A stretch of 64,000 nt of DNA. Source: Geothermobacter ehrlichii. Lineage in GTDB: Bacteria > Desulfobacterota > Desulfuromonadia > Desulfuromonadales > Geothermobacteraceae. Where the stretch lies: contig NZ_VNIB01000011.1 of the NCBI RefSeq assembly GCF_008124615.1, positions 50,406-114,405 of the forward strand. The letters run 5' to 3'. The position numbers and the translations under genes were made by a program. Position 1 is the stretch's first letter, and the number at the start of each line of letters is the position of its first letter. Below, piece after piece: positions 42,318 to 51,353 of the stretch. The notes below the pieces were generated by a model. The model saw only the letters and a list, made by a program, of their open reading frames with translations, was not told where the DNA came from and ran no database searches.

Positions 42318-42461
42318 TCAGCCGTTCTCTTTACGGGAAATCAGAAATTCGGTGCGGTCTCTGAACTCTTCCTTCTTCCCCCGGTTCCACTGCTGCACCG
42401 GACGGAAAAATCCACAGACTCTCGAATAGACCTCGGTTTTCGCGTCGCACTTGGTCGCCAT
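42318..42461 (-). CDS. Separate glycyl-radical polypeptide of anaerobic ribonucleotide reductase
   Basis: A protein of 47 residues with a very strong ribosome binding site (AGAGGAGGGTG). The sequence includes KCDAKTEVYSRVCGFFRPVQ and ends near FRDRTEFLISRKENG. YSRVCGFFRPVQ matches the C-terminal glycyl-radical motif of NrdD (RVCGYL in E. coli), with Gly17 as the predicted radical site. The upstream nrdD frame stops at 42574 after CPYH, before this motif, so the radical domain is encoded on its own. Cys5 would fill the place of the last zinc-knuckle cysteine of an intact NrdD. It is an analogue of the stand-alone glycyl-radical protein YfiD (GrcA) for pyruvate formate-lyase, but for ribonucleotide reductase. 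Confidence 0.8.
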   Translation of the reverse strand: MATKCDAKTEVYSRVCGFFRPVQQWNRGKKEEFRDRTEFLISRKENG

Positions 42462-42573
42462 GACACCCTCCTCTTTTTTCGGTCGCGGCCGCCGCCCTGG
42501 CCTGGTCGCCGGCAACCGCACTCCAGTAAAGTCCCTGCCAATCGAACATGGTCGTTTCTCCCGGCATTGACGT

Positions 42574-44565
42574 TCAGGCCGCCGCCCCCTCCTGCTTGTG
42601 GTAGGGACAGGAAAAATGTTCGCCGGCGATATAGCCGTGCTCGGGACAGATGGTAAAAGTCGGACTGATGGTAAAGTAGGGCAGATGAAAATTCTCGCTG
42701 ATCCTTTTGACCAGCAACCGGGCACTGCGCCAGTCCTCGAGCCGCTCGCCGAGAAAACCGTGAAAGACCGTGCCGCCGGTGTAGAGAGTTTGCAACTCGT
42801 CCTGATGCCTGAGCGCCTCAAAAATGTCATCGGTGGCGCCGACGGGCAGCTGGCTCGAGTTGGTGTAGTAGGGCTGCTCGGTGCCGGAGGTGCGGATATC
42901 GGGGAACCGTTCCCGGTCGAGCCGCGCCAGCCGGTAGCTCGTTCCCTCGGCCGGCGTCGCCTCGAGATTGTAGAGATGGCCGCTCTCCTCCTGGAAGCCC
43001 TCGAGCTGGCGGCGCATGAACTCGAGCGTGGCACGGGCGAAGCTTCGGCCCTCGTCACAATCGATGCCGACGCCGAGCAGATTGAGGCTGGCCTCGTTCA
43101 TGCCGATCAGGCCGATGGTGGAGAAATGGTTGTCCCAGTAGCGACCACTGCGCTCGTGTATGCCCGAAAGGTAGAACCGGCTGTAGGGATAGAGACCGTC
43201 GCAGGTAAAGCGTTCGAGCTGTTTGCGCTTGATTTCCAGAGACTCGTAGGCAAAGCGCATCAGCTCGGAAATCCGCTCGAAAAAGTCGGTCATGCTTTCG
43301 GCCCGATAGGCCGCCCGCGGCAGGTTGATGGTCACCACGCCGATCGACCCGGTCAGCGGATTGGAGCCGAACAGCCCGCCGCCCCGGCGACGCAGTTCCC
43401 GGTTGTCGAGGCGCAGCCGGCAACACATGGATCGGGCGTCTTCCGGATCCATGTCGGAATTGATGAAGTTGGAGAAATAGGGGATGCCGTACTTGGCGGT
43501 CATCTCCCACACCGGACGCAACCGGTCGCTCTCCCAGTCGATGCCACGGGTGATGTTGTAGGTCGGAATGGGGAAGGAAAAGATACGCCCGGAAGCGTCC
43601 CCTTCCATCATTACCTCGCAGAAAGCCCGGTTGAACAGGTCCATCTCCGCCTGGAAGTCGCTGTAGGTCTCGTTCCGGATTTCACCGCCGATGATCACCC
43701 CTTCGGCCCCCAGCCCGCGCGGCGGCGTCAGATCGAGGGTGATGTTGGTGAAAGGCGTCTGGAAACCGACCCGGGTCGGCACGTTCATGTTGAAGATGAA
43801 CTCCTGCATCGCCTGCCTGACTTCGGCGTAGCCGAGGCCGTCGTAACGGATGAAAGGTGCGAGCAGGGTGTCGAAGCTGGCGAAGGCCTGGGCGCCTGCG
43901 GCCTCCCCCTGCAGAGTGTAGAAGAAGTTGACCACCTGCCCCAAAGCGGTGCGAAAGTGCTTGGCCGGCGCGCTCTGCACCTTGCCGTAGGCGCCGGTGA
44001 ACCCCTTGAGCAGCAGGTCGCGCAGATCCCAGCCGCAGCAGTAGACCGACAACATGCCGAGGTCGTGAATGTGGAAGTCCCCCTCGCGATGGGCTTCGGC
44101 GATGTAGGATGGGTAGATCTTGTGCAGCCAGTAGTTGCTGGTGATGTTGGCGGCGATATGGTTGTTCAGCCCTTGCAACGAATAGCCCATGTTGGCGTTT
44201 TCGTTGACCCGCCAGTCTTCCTGGGTGAGATAGGAATCGACCGCCTCGACCGCCTCCTGCATGAACTGCTGGGTGCGGCGCAGGGCGGCGTGCTGCTGCC
44301 GGTAGAGGATGTAGGCCTTGGCCACCTTGGCATGCCCGTTCTCGATCAGGCACTTCTCGACCAGGTCCTGGACATTTTCGACGGTGGGGATGCGGCCATC
44401 CTTGTAGATGACCTCGAGGATACCGACGACCTGGCGGGCGATGGCGTCGGGCTTCTCCATGTCGGTGCCGCCGACCGCCTTGACCGCCTTGCGGATCGCC
44501 TCGGCGATCTTCTCGGGTTCGAAACTACTCAGCCTCCCGTCGCGCTTGCGAATGAACTCGATCAT
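42574..44565 (-). CDS. nrdD: Anaerobic (class III) ribonucleoside-triphosphate reductase, large part
   Basis: About 663 residues from ATG 44565 (GGAGGGAG upstream). An ATP-cone occupies residues 1-95 (MIEFIRKRDGRLSSFEPEKIAEAIRKAV). The ten-stranded barrel follows with NVPTRVGFQTPFTNITLDL, ARSMCCRLRLDNRELRRRGGG, a Met-Asn-Glu loop GLIGMNEASLNLLG and TPAEGTSYRLARLD. It reduces NTPs to dNTPs without oxygen in the cytoplasm. The protein ends with a zinc-knuckle beginning (FTICPEHGYIAGEHFSCPYH) and stops before the glycyl-radical motif, which lies in the small downstream gene. Two NrdR-like boxes precede it. Confidence 0.92.
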   Translation of the reverse strand: MIEFIRKRDGRLSSFEPEKIAEAIRKAVKAVGGTDMEKPDAIARQVVGILEVIYKDGRIPTVENVQDLVEKCLIENGHAKVAKAYILYRQQHAALRRTQQFMQEAVEAVDSYLTQEDWRVNENANMGYSLQGLNNHIAANITSNYWLHKIYPSYIAEAHREGDFHIHDLGMLSVYCCGWDLRDLLLKGFTGAYGKVQSAPAKHFRTALGQVVNFFYTLQGEAAGAQAFASFDTLLAPFIRYDGLGYAEVRQAMQEFIFNMNVPTRVGFQTPFTNITLDLTPPRGLGAEGVIIGGEIRNETYSDFQAEMDLFNRAFCEVMMEGDASGRIFSFPIPTYNITRGIDWESDRLRPVWEMTAKYGIPYFSNFINSDMDPEDARSMCCRLRLDNRELRRRGGGLFGSNPLTGSIGVVTINLPRAAYRAESMTDFFERISELMRFAYESLEIKRKQLERFTCDGLYPYSRFYLSGIHERSGRYWDNHFSTIGLIGMNEASLNLLGVGIDCDEGRSFARATLEFMRRQLEGFQEESGHLYNLEATPAEGTSYRLARLDRERFPDIRTSGTEQPYYTNSSQLPVGATDDIFEALRHQDELQTLYTGGTVFHGFLGERLEDWRSARLLVKRISENFHLPYFTISPTFTICPEHGYIAGEHFSCPYHKQEGAAA

Positions 44566-44639
44566 CGCCGCTCCCTCCCCGGACTCAATCAGCATGCGAT
44601 CAATCTAGCACAGCCCAAGGCTGAGTCAAGGAGAAAAAA

Positions 44640-44687
44640 ACACAACATCTGGACCTTTTTGGGGGCCACCAACCCAACATCTTGTGA
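44640..44687 (-). promoter_or_regulatory. Tandem NrdR-box-like sites upstream of nrdD
   Basis: Two similar 16-base sites, ACACAACATCTGGACC at 44640 and ACCCAACATCTTGTGA at 44672, match the NrdR consensus ACACWATATAWTGTGT-type pattern at about 9 and 12 positions. They begin exactly 32 bases apart, three helical turns, the spacing usual for paired NrdR boxes. They lie about 75-120 bases before nrdD, on the divergent side of nikR. No nrdR gene is in the window. Confidence 0.55.
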
Positions 44688-44812
44688 AAAACCGTGTGCA
44701 AAAGCTGTGGACAAGGCGGGGATTAAAATCGCTAAGAAGGCAAGATTCTTGACCCTTCGCGAAAGGCTGTGCTAGGAGACGAACAGTTATTCACTTGTGA
44801 CCGGGAGCAGCC

Positions 44813-45232
44813 ATGCCATCACTGACACGTTTCGGGATTTCTATCGACCAGGACCTGCTCGACCAGTTCGACCGCCTCATCGCCCGCAAGGGCTACGCCA
44901 ACAGGTCCGAGGCCATCCGCGATCTCATCCGCAACTCGCTGGTCGAAGACGAATGGCAGGAGGGAGACCGGGAAACCGTCGGCACCATTACCCTGGTCTA
45001 CGACCATCATACCCGCGACCTGGCGGACAAGCTGACCGAACACCAGCATTCACACCACGACGCCATCATTTCGGCCCTGCATGTGCACCTCGACGCCCAC
45101 CACTGCCTCGAAGTGGTGGTGGCGCGCGGCTCCGGCAGCAAGGTGAAGAAACTGGCCGACGAGCTGATCGGCACCAAGGGCGTGGTTCACGGCAAACTGA
45201 CCATGGCCACCACCGGCAAACAGCTGCGCTAG
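44813..45232 (+). CDS. nikR: Nickel-responsive transcriptional regulator
   Basis: A protein of 139 residues, normal for NikR. Residues 1-45 form a ribbon-helix-helix DNA-binding domain ([37 protein letters not shown]). The C-terminal ACT-like domain carries the nickel ligands, which align with E. coli NikR by an offset of three: His79, His90, His92 and Cys98 in [20 protein letters not shown]. It represses nickel uptake or other target genes when nickel is plentiful. No nickel transporter or hydrogenase gene is adjacent. It converges with the sensor kinase gene downstream. Confidence 0.94.
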   Translation: MPSLTRFGISIDQDLLDQFDRLIARKGYANRSEAIRDLIRNSLVEDEWQEGDRETVGTITLVYDHHTRDLADKLTEHQHSHHDAIISALHVHLDAHHCLEVVVARGSGSKVKKLADELIGTKGVVHGKLTMATTGKQLR

Positions 45233-45251
45233 CCGGCTGCAAAAGCAGGGG

Positions 45252-47831
45252 TCAGAGAACGGAAGCAGCGGCCTCACCCGCCATCTCCACGTAGACAGGC
45301 AGAGTCACGATCACCCTTGTGTATTCGCCCGGAACGCTGTCGATGTCGATGCTGCCGTCATGATCGCGAACGATGTCGTGCGTAATCGAAAGTCCGAGGC
45401 CGGTTCCGACACCGGCCGGCTTGGTGGTGAAGAAGGGATCGAGAATCCGCTCCAGCAGGTGTTCGGGTATGCCCGGTCCCCGGTCGTGCACGATCAGCCG
45501 AACCCGGCCGTCCCCCGCTACCTCGGCCGAAATCCGCAGACACTTGTCTTCCGAATATTCCGGGTATTTTTCGTTCAGGGCGTGTCTGGCATTGCTGAGC
45601 AGGTTGATCAGCACCTGTTCGAGCTGCTGGTAGCGGCCGGCCACCGGCGGCAGGTCGTCGTCCAGAGCGATGTCGACCCGGATGCCATCCTTGCGCAGCT
45701 GCGCCTTCATCAGGGTCAACGCATCGTTGACCACCTCATGCAGATACACCGCACGGATCGCCTCCTGCCGGTTGCGAGAAAAACTCAACAGGCTGCTGAC
45801 GATACCGGCGATGCGGTTCCCTTCCTTGATGATGCGTTCCGGCAGCTCTGTCGAATCGCCGCCGGCGCGGGCATGGTTGACCATGATCTGGGCGTAATTG
45901 ATGATGCCGTTGATCGGATTGTTGATTTCATGCGCCACCCCGGCGGCCAGCTCGCCGATGGCGGCCAGCTGGCCGGTACGGATCGAATCACGATGGCTGC
46001 GTACCTGCTCGGTGACATCGCGGATAAACTTGATGACCCGGTCGACCCTTTTCCGGTCGTCGAAAATGGGAATGGCCCGGGTTTCAAGGATCCTTCCGTC
46101 CGGCAGATCCATTTCGATACGCTCCGGCTGCCCACCGCGCATGGCGTCGGACACCACACAGTGCCGGATGTCAACCCCGAGAAAACCGTGCAGATCTTCA
46201 GTGCTGCAGCCAAGGATCTCTTCCGGCGGCCGGCCGTACAGATCTCCGGACGCCCGGTTGGCCCAGGACACCTTCAGCTCCCGGTTGAACACCAACAGGC
46301 CATCCGGAATGGCGTCGAACAGGGCCTGGAACTGCCGTGACAGCAGCCGATGCTGCTGCTCGCTCTGCCGCAGGGCCGTTTCAGCCATGCGCCGGTCGGT
46401 GATGTCGCGGGCGACGATAAAGGCAACCGGCTCCCCTTCCTGACGGTAGAAACTGATGTTGAATTCATGGGGGAGCTGTTTGCCGAGCGCCGTTCTGATA
46501 TCGGCCTCGAACAGCAGGTGGCCGTCCTTCAGGCCGCGCGAGAAGAGTTCGACAGCCTTGTCGGCCGGTTCGAAAAGATCGGGGCAGATATCACGAAAGC
46601 GCGCCTCGAGCAGGGTTTCGCGATCGAGCCCCAGGGAGAGACAGGCGATCTCGTTGGCCTCGAAGAGCCGGTCCGGCAATCCTTTTTCGTCAAGACTGGT
46701 CACCAGAATGGCATCGCGTCCGCTGTTGAAGAGTCGCAGATAGTGCTCGCGGCTCTGGCGCAGATCTTCCTCGCGCAGACAGATCTCGGCGGCCATGCCG
46801 CGCACGCTCGCCGCCAGTTCCTCGATTTCGGCATAGGGCTGGGTCGCCAGACCCACCTGGTAGTTGCCGGCCGCGATGTCGCCGATCTGTGCCGACAGAT
46901 CCTGCAGGGGCCTGACCAGCCGCCGGCTGAAAGTGATGGCTACCAGCAAAGCCAGCAGAACGGCGAAACAGAGCCCGACAGCCACCGATACCTGCAGATG
47001 CCGGGCGGCGGCGTAGGCGCCGGCCAGATCCTGGTTTATGAGAACCATCCAGCCAGCTCCGGGAACCCGGGCAAGACTACCGAGAGTCTCGCGCCCATGC
47101 CAATCAAAGGTCCAGGTGCCGGTATTCCCGGCCAGTCCCTCCCGCACCGGCAGCAGGTGGCGCAGCGTCTTGCCCTGGTCAGCGGCATCCTTTCCCGACT
47201 GCATGATCAGCCGGCCGGTACGATCGACCAGGGCCAACCCAAGACCGGACCTGTTGCTGCCGACATCCTGCAGCCGTCTCAGGAATTCACGGTTGAGGCT
47301 GCCGGCCAGAACCAGGTCGCTGAAGGGAAAGACCAGCAACAGTTCCTGCTCGCCGGAAACCGGCGAAATGAACAGGTCGCTCCAGTAGACGTCGTTGCCG
47401 CGCAGGGCTCTGGCGAAAAACGGCATCTCCGCCAGATCGAGGCCGAGATAGTTCCGGCGCAGCTTGCGAAGATTTTCCGGCAGGCCGACATGCAGCACCC
47501 GGCCACGATGGTCGAGAAGAAGAATCGAATCGAAATAGTCGGAATTGCGCACCGCGCTGTCGAGCAAAAGGCTGGTGCTATCCTCCTCGTCGGAAAAGTA
47601 GAGCACCAGAATGGCTGCCAGCTGCCGCAGAACAGACTGGGGCTCGCGCAGGGATTCGCCGATTTCCCGGGCGACGGCGTTGGCCAGCAGAAAGTTTTTC
47701 GATTCGAGGTTGGCCCGGGTTTCCCGGTCAACGAGAGTCAGGGTCACTCCCCCCAGCAAAAGGACGGGGAGCAACGACAGAAAAAGAAACCTCCAGAGAA
47801 GAATACTTCGTAGCTTCGCCTGCCTTGCCAT
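45252..47831 (-). CDS. PAS-domain sensor histidine kinase
   Basis: About 859 residues. Membrane segment at 10-32, a large periplasmic (double-Cache-like) domain to about 280, a second membrane segment (VSVAVGLCFAVLLALLVAITF), HAMP, two PAS domains, then HisKA with LAAGVAHEINNPINGIINYAQIM and an HATPase domain (LINLLSNARHALNE; VHDRGPGIPEHLLERILDPFF; GTGLGLSITHDIV). No receiver domain or adjacent response regulator gene is present, so it is an orphan kinase whose signal and partner are unknown. ATG 47831 was used rather than the preceding TTG. Confidence 0.9.
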   Translation of the reverse strand: MARQAKLRSILLWRFLFLSLLPVLLLGGVTLTLVDRETRANLESKNFLLANAVAREIGESLREPQSVLRQLAAILVLYFSDEEDSTSLLLDSAVRNSDYFDSILLLDHRGRVLHVGLPENLRKLRRNYLGLDLAEMPFFARALRGNDVYWSDLFISPVSGEQELLLVFPFSDLVLAGSLNREFLRRLQDVGSNRSGLGLALVDRTGRLIMQSGKDAADQGKTLRHLLPVREGLAGNTGTWTFDWHGRETLGSLARVPGAGWMVLINQDLAGAYAAARHLQVSVAVGLCFAVLLALLVAITFSRRLVRPLQDLSAQIGDIAAGNYQVGLATQPYAEIEELAASVRGMAAEICLREEDLRQSREHYLRLFNSGRDAILVTSLDEKGLPDRLFEANEIACLSLGLDRETLLEARFRDICPDLFEPADKAVELFSRGLKDGHLLFEADIRTALGKQLPHEFNISFYRQEGEPVAFIVARDITDRRMAETALRQSEQQHRLLSRQFQALFDAIPDGLLVFNRELKVSWANRASGDLYGRPPEEILGCSTEDLHGFLGVDIRHCVVSDAMRGGQPERIEMDLPDGRILETRAIPIFDDRKRVDRVIKFIRDVTEQVRSHRDSIRTGQLAAIGELAAGVAHEINNPINGIINYAQIMVNHARAGGDSTELPERIIKEGNRIAGIVSSLLSFSRNRQEAIRAVYLHEVVNDALTLMKAQLRKDGIRVDIALDDDLPPVAGRYQQLEQVLINLLSNARHALNEKYPEYSEDKCLRISAEVAGDGRVRLIVHDRGPGIPEHLLERILDPFFTTKPAGVGTGLGLSITHDIVRDHDGSIDIDSVPGEYTRVIVTLPVYVEMAGEAAASVL

Positions 47832-48036
47832 CAATCACTCACACCGACATCGCAACCGCCTCTCCGGTCAATGCCGACGGCTCAGCAAAGCGCCTGAACC
47901 GTCAACCATGTCCACCCATCCGGCGGACGTGCCAGGCAGGCCCGACAACCCCCCTGTCACATTTGAAACTTTACCTGAAGTTGACAATAAAAAAAAGCCA
48001 ATAAATCCGAAATATACCACCAGCCGGCATTCGGAG

Positions 48037-48288
48037 TCAGAGTCCTTCTTCCTTTTTGAGTTGATCGAACATGACGTTGAGAACCTCCTCGATCTGTTTC
48101 GGAGTCATCCAGCCGTGCTCGAAGAAGATGGTACCGAGAATGCGGTGCGGCCGCTCGCCGAGGTTGTCGTCGACCTGTTCGCTCAAGGCCTGCTTGAGCT
48201 GCTCCGGGGTGACGAACCCCATCTTGACGGCCAGCTGTCCAAACCGGGGACAGTAACGTTCGGTGGGATGGCGACGTTCAGCGCTCAT
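48037..48288 (-). CDS. Small MshEN/GspE N-terminal-like protein
   Basis: A protein of 83 residues. The sequence RFGQLAVKMGFVTPEQLKQALSEQ and, later, ILGTIFFEHGWMTPKQIEEVLNVM contains two copies of the 'G(x)LLVxxGxITxEQLxxAL' pattern of the MshEN/GspE N-terminal fold, which in larger proteins can bind cyclic di-GMP. Its place next to a diguanylate cyclase gene is suggestive. There is no signal peptide. Confidence 0.65.
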   Translation of the reverse strand: MSAERRHPTERYCPRFGQLAVKMGFVTPEQLKQALSEQVDDNLGERPHRILGTIFFEHGWMTPKQIEEVLNVMFDQLKKEEGL

Positions 48289-48376
48289 GGTAACTCCTCC
48301 GGGAAAGTCATTCCGAAAAACGGGCTATCCACCATCTCGACAGGGACGGGTGCAAACTTTACCCGAATCCGCGAAC

Positions 48377-49684
48377 TCATACGGATGACCGACGAGTCCA
48401 GGTCACCGAACCCCGTCTTTCCCGCCCGACGCGGTCATGGTTACCGCCGTCGTGGGCAGCGGCCGTAACCATAAGGTTGCGTCCGCCTTCCTTGGCCCGG
48501 TAAAGGGCCGCGTCGGCGCGGGCGAACAGGCTGTTGGCATCCCTGGCGTCCCGGGGGAAAGTCGCCAGCCCGATACTGACGGTAATGCGAATGGCCGATT
48601 CGGGGTGATCGAACAGGGCGATGGCGTGCCCGGAAAAGAACTCCCGAATCCTCTCCGCCAGCTCTGCGGCCTCCTCGCCGTCGGTTTCCGGCAGCAGGAT
48701 GGTGAACTCGTCGCCGCCGATGCGTGCCGCGTGATCGTTGATGCGTACCAGTTCGCGCAACCTTCGGGCCACTTCCTGCAGCACGTAGTCCCCGAGCTGA
48801 TGACCGAAGGTGTCGTTGATTTCCTTGAAGCGGTCAATGTCGAGAATCAACAGCGAAAAAGCATGCCCGTAGCGCTCGGCACGACGGGTTTCCTCGTGGA
48901 AAAGGCGATAGAATTCGCGAACGTTGTTCAAACCGGTCAGATAGTCGACGGCGGAGAGGCTGGCCAGTTCCTGATGACTCTTTTCCAGCTTCTGGGCCAT
49001 CAGGTTGAAGGTGCGGGCCAGGTCGGCAAGCTCGTCATGCCCCACCTCGGCCACACGGGCCGACAGTTCGCCCTCGCCCAGCAGTCGCGCCCCTTCCTTC
49101 AGGGACCTGACCGGCTCCAGAACCGATCGCGAAAGCCAGGCTCCGATCATCAGCGACAGGCTGAGGGCAAGCAGCAGTACGGCCGTCAGAAAGCCGAGAG
49201 TCGCTTCCCGGTCCTTGAGAATCCGGCCGCGCAGAACCACCATTTCGGCCAGTGCCATCTGGCGCACCCTGACCAACTTCCGTTCCGCCGCCTCGAGATG
49301 CCGCAGCAGCCTTTCGCGAAGGGCATCTTCCCCGGCATCGTCGTAGGCCAAAAACGCGATCGCCTGTTGCCAGTCCCGGTGAGAATTCTCCATGGCCTGG
49401 TACTCGCCGGCACTTGAAAAATCCACTGTCAGCAGTTGCCGGTACTGGCCGCCAATGACTTTCCTCACCTCCCGAGACAGAACTGTCTCGACCGGCCGGT
49501 GATGAAACCGAAACTCGTCGATCAGGGCGTGAACCTGCTGTTGCAGGCGGTTGACGGGAGCGATCTGGTCGATGGCCTCGCCGGCCACGAAATCCATGGC
49601 GCTGGACATCTGCTGCAGAGCATAGAATCCGACCCCAACGGCAACCAGCAGCGGCAGCAGCATCAGACCGAGTCCGAGTCGCAA
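48377..49684 (-). CDS. Membrane-bound diguanylate cyclase
   Basis: About 435 residues from a TTG start; ATG 49663 would remove seven residues. Two membrane segments (3-22 and 165-190) flank a helical four-helix-type periplasmic sensor. HAMP follows (about 190-240), and then a GGDEF domain (about 255-415) with intact catalytic signature in RIGGDEFTILLPE, plus DYLTGLNNVREF and ILDIDRFKEINDTFGHQLGD. It should make cyclic di-GMP. An inhibitory RxxD site four to five residues before GGDEF is not evident (NDHAARIGGDEF). Confidence 0.9.
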   Translation of the reverse strand: MRLGLGLMLLPLLVAVGVGFYALQQMSSAMDFVAGEAIDQIAPVNRLQQQVHALIDEFRFHHRPVETVLSREVRKVIGGQYRQLLTVDFSSAGEYQAMENSHRDWQQAIAFLAYDDAGEDALRERLLRHLEAAERKLVRVRQMALAEMVVLRGRILKDREATLGFLTAVLLLALSLSLMIGAWLSRSVLEPVRSLKEGARLLGEGELSARVAEVGHDELADLARTFNLMAQKLEKSHQELASLSAVDYLTGLNNVREFYRLFHEETRRAERYGHAFSLLILDIDRFKEINDTFGHQLGDYVLQEVARRLRELVRINDHAARIGGDEFTILLPETDGEEAAELAERIREFFSGHAIALFDHPESAIRITVSIGLATFPRDARDANSLFARADAALYRAKEGGRNLMVTAAAHDGGNHDRVGRERRGSVTWTRRSSV

Positions 49685-49796
49685 CCGATTAACCGGTTAT
49701 TCAGCGAAATCGAGGACATGTCCCTTTCCGCACGAGTATCAAGGGGAACTTTTTGAGTTTACCATCGATTTGCGGGAAGGACAGAAACACTACCGA

Positions 49797-49833
49797 AAGG
49801 AAAACCGCCGGAACCGCATTACGGTTCCGGCGG
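49797..49833 (-). terminator. Terminator after liv operon
   Basis: Eleven-base-pair stem CCGCCGGAACC/GGTTCCGGCGG with a short loop, followed on the minus strand by TTTTCCTTT, 17 bases after the livF stop. Confidence 0.8.
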
Positions 49834-49849
49834 CCGGACAAAAGAGCGA

Positions 49850-50557
49850 TCAGATACCGAGGTAGGCGGTCTTGACTTCTTCGTTGGTCAGCAGGTTGGC
49901 GGCGGAATCGGCCAGGGTGATGCGGCCGTTCTCCATGACATAGCCCCGGTGGGCGAGCTTCAGCGCCTGATTGGCGTTCTGCTCGACCAGAAAGATGGTA
50001 GTGTTGTTCTCGCGGTTGATCTTGCGGATGATGTCGAAAATCTGCTGGATAATGATCGGCGCCAGACCCAGCGATGGCTCGTCCAGCAGCAGCAGGCGGG
50101 GGCGGGCCATCAGGGCTCGGGAGATGGCCAGCATCTGCTGCTCGCCACCGGACAGGGTGCCGCCCAACTGATTGCGGCGCTGGGCGAGGATGGGGAAGAG
50201 ATCCATCACCATGTTCAGGTCCTGCTTGATCAGCAGCTTGTTCTTGCGCAGGTAGGCGCCCATCTCCAGGTTCTCGAGCACGGTCATGTTGGGAAAGATC
50301 CTTCGCCCCTCAGGCACCTGGATGACGCCCAGCTCGACGATCTTGTCCCCCGGCAGGCCGTGGATCGGCTTGCCCTGGAAGAGAATCTCGCCGGAACGGG
50401 GCGGCACGATACCGCACAGGGACATCAGGGTAGTCGTCTTGCCGGCACCGTTGGCGCCGATCAGGGTGACGATCTCCCCTTCGTGCACTTCGAGACTGAC
50501 CCCCTTGAGAGCCTGGATATTGCCGTAGAAGGTATTGATCGAATTGACCTTAAGCAT
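49850..50557 (-). CDS. livF: Branched-chain amino acid ABC transporter ATPase LivF
   Basis: A protein of 235 residues starting MLKVNSINTFYGNIQALKGV; GGAGGTG precedes the ATG, which overlaps the end of livG. Walker A GANGAGKTT, signature LSGGEQQMLAI and Walker B LLLLDEPSLGLAP are intact. It energises uptake of leucine, isoleucine and valine together with LivG and the permeases. Confidence 0.94.
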   Translation of the reverse strand: MLKVNSINTFYGNIQALKGVSLEVHEGEIVTLIGANGAGKTTTLMSLCGIVPPRSGEILFQGKPIHGLPGDKIVELGVIQVPEGRRIFPNMTVLENLEMGAYLRKNKLLIKQDLNMVMDLFPILAQRRNQLGGTLSGGEQQMLAISRALMARPRLLLLDEPSLGLAPIIIQQIFDIIRKINRENNTTIFLVEQNANQALKLAHRGYVMENGRITLADSAANLLTNEEVKTAYLGI

Positions 50558-51353
50558 CGTCACCTCCCTCACCGAGGTAGGCCTCGATCACCTTCGGATT
50601 GGTCCTGATTTCCTGCGGCGACCCCTGGGCGATCTTCTTGCCGTACTCCATGACGTAGATCCGTTCGGAGATGTTCATGACCAGTTTCATGTCGTGCTCG
50701 ATCAGCAGGATGGCGATGCCTTCCTCCTTGCCGATGCGCACGATAAGCTCGTCCAGCTCCTTGGTTTCCTGCGGATTCATGCCCGCCGCCGGTTCGTCGA
50801 GCAGCAGCAGGAAGGGATCGGTGGCCATGGCGCGAGCGATCTCCAGCCGCCGCTGGGCCCCGTAAGGGAGGTTCTTGGCGAATTCGTCGGCGACATCGGC
50901 CAGGCCGACCTTCTCCAGCAGGCTGTAGCCCTTCTCGACCGTCTCCCGCTCCTCCCCCAGCACCTTCGGACTGCGCAGGATGGCGCCGAGGATGCTGGTA
51001 TTGGTGCGGCAGTGCCGGCCGATCATGACGTTTTCCAGCACCGTCATGTTCTGGAACAGGCGGATGTTCTGGAAGGTCCGGGCCATGCCGATCTCGGTAA
51101 CCCGGTTCGGCTTCATGCCGTTGATCTTGCGGGACTGGCCGTTCGGCGGATGAACCAGAATCTCGCCACGGGTCGGCTTGTAGATGCCGGTGACACAGTT
51201 GAAGAAGGTCGTCTTGCCGGCACCGTTGGGGCCGATCAGGGCGACGATCTCGTTTTCGCAGACTTCGAGGGTGACACTGTCGACGGCGCGCAGACCGCCG
51301 AAATCCATGGTCAACTCCCGCACTTCAAGCAGTTTGGCAGCAGCTTCAGCCAT
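50550..51353 (-). CDS. livG: Branched-chain amino acid ABC transporter ATPase LivG
   Basis: A protein of 267 residues from ATG 51353 (GGAGGAG upstream), which overlaps the end of livM. Walker A GPNGAGKTT, signature LPYGAQRRLEIARAM (the LivG-type variant of LSGGQ) and Walker B LLLLDEPAAGMNPQE are seen, with the LivG C-terminus KVIEAYLGEG. Cytoplasmic partner of LivF. Confidence 0.94.
   Translation of the reverse strand: MAEAAAKLLEVRELTMDFGGLRAVDSVTLEVCENEIVALIGPNGAGKTTFFNCVTGIYKPTRGEILVHPPNGQSRKINGMKPNRVTEIGMARTFQNIRLFQNMTVLENVMIGRHCRTNTSILGAILRSPKVLGEERETVEKGYSLLEKVGLADVADEFAKNLPYGAQRRLEIARAMATDPFLLLLDEPAAGMNPQETKELDELIVRIGKEEGIAILLIEHDMKLVMNISERIYVMEYGKKIAQGSPQEIRTNPKVIEAYLGEGGDDA

Noticed and set aside
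42331..42549. Possible small ORF MFDWQGLYWSAVAGDQARAA... between nrdD and the glycyl-radical gene
   Set aside because: It has a weak GGAGA upstream, but it runs out of frame through the glycyl-radical gene, which has the better ribosome binding site and clear homology. Kept only as a remote possibility.
44740..44812. NikR operator in front of nikR
   Set aside because: No GTATGA...TCATAC-type palindrome was found in the gap.
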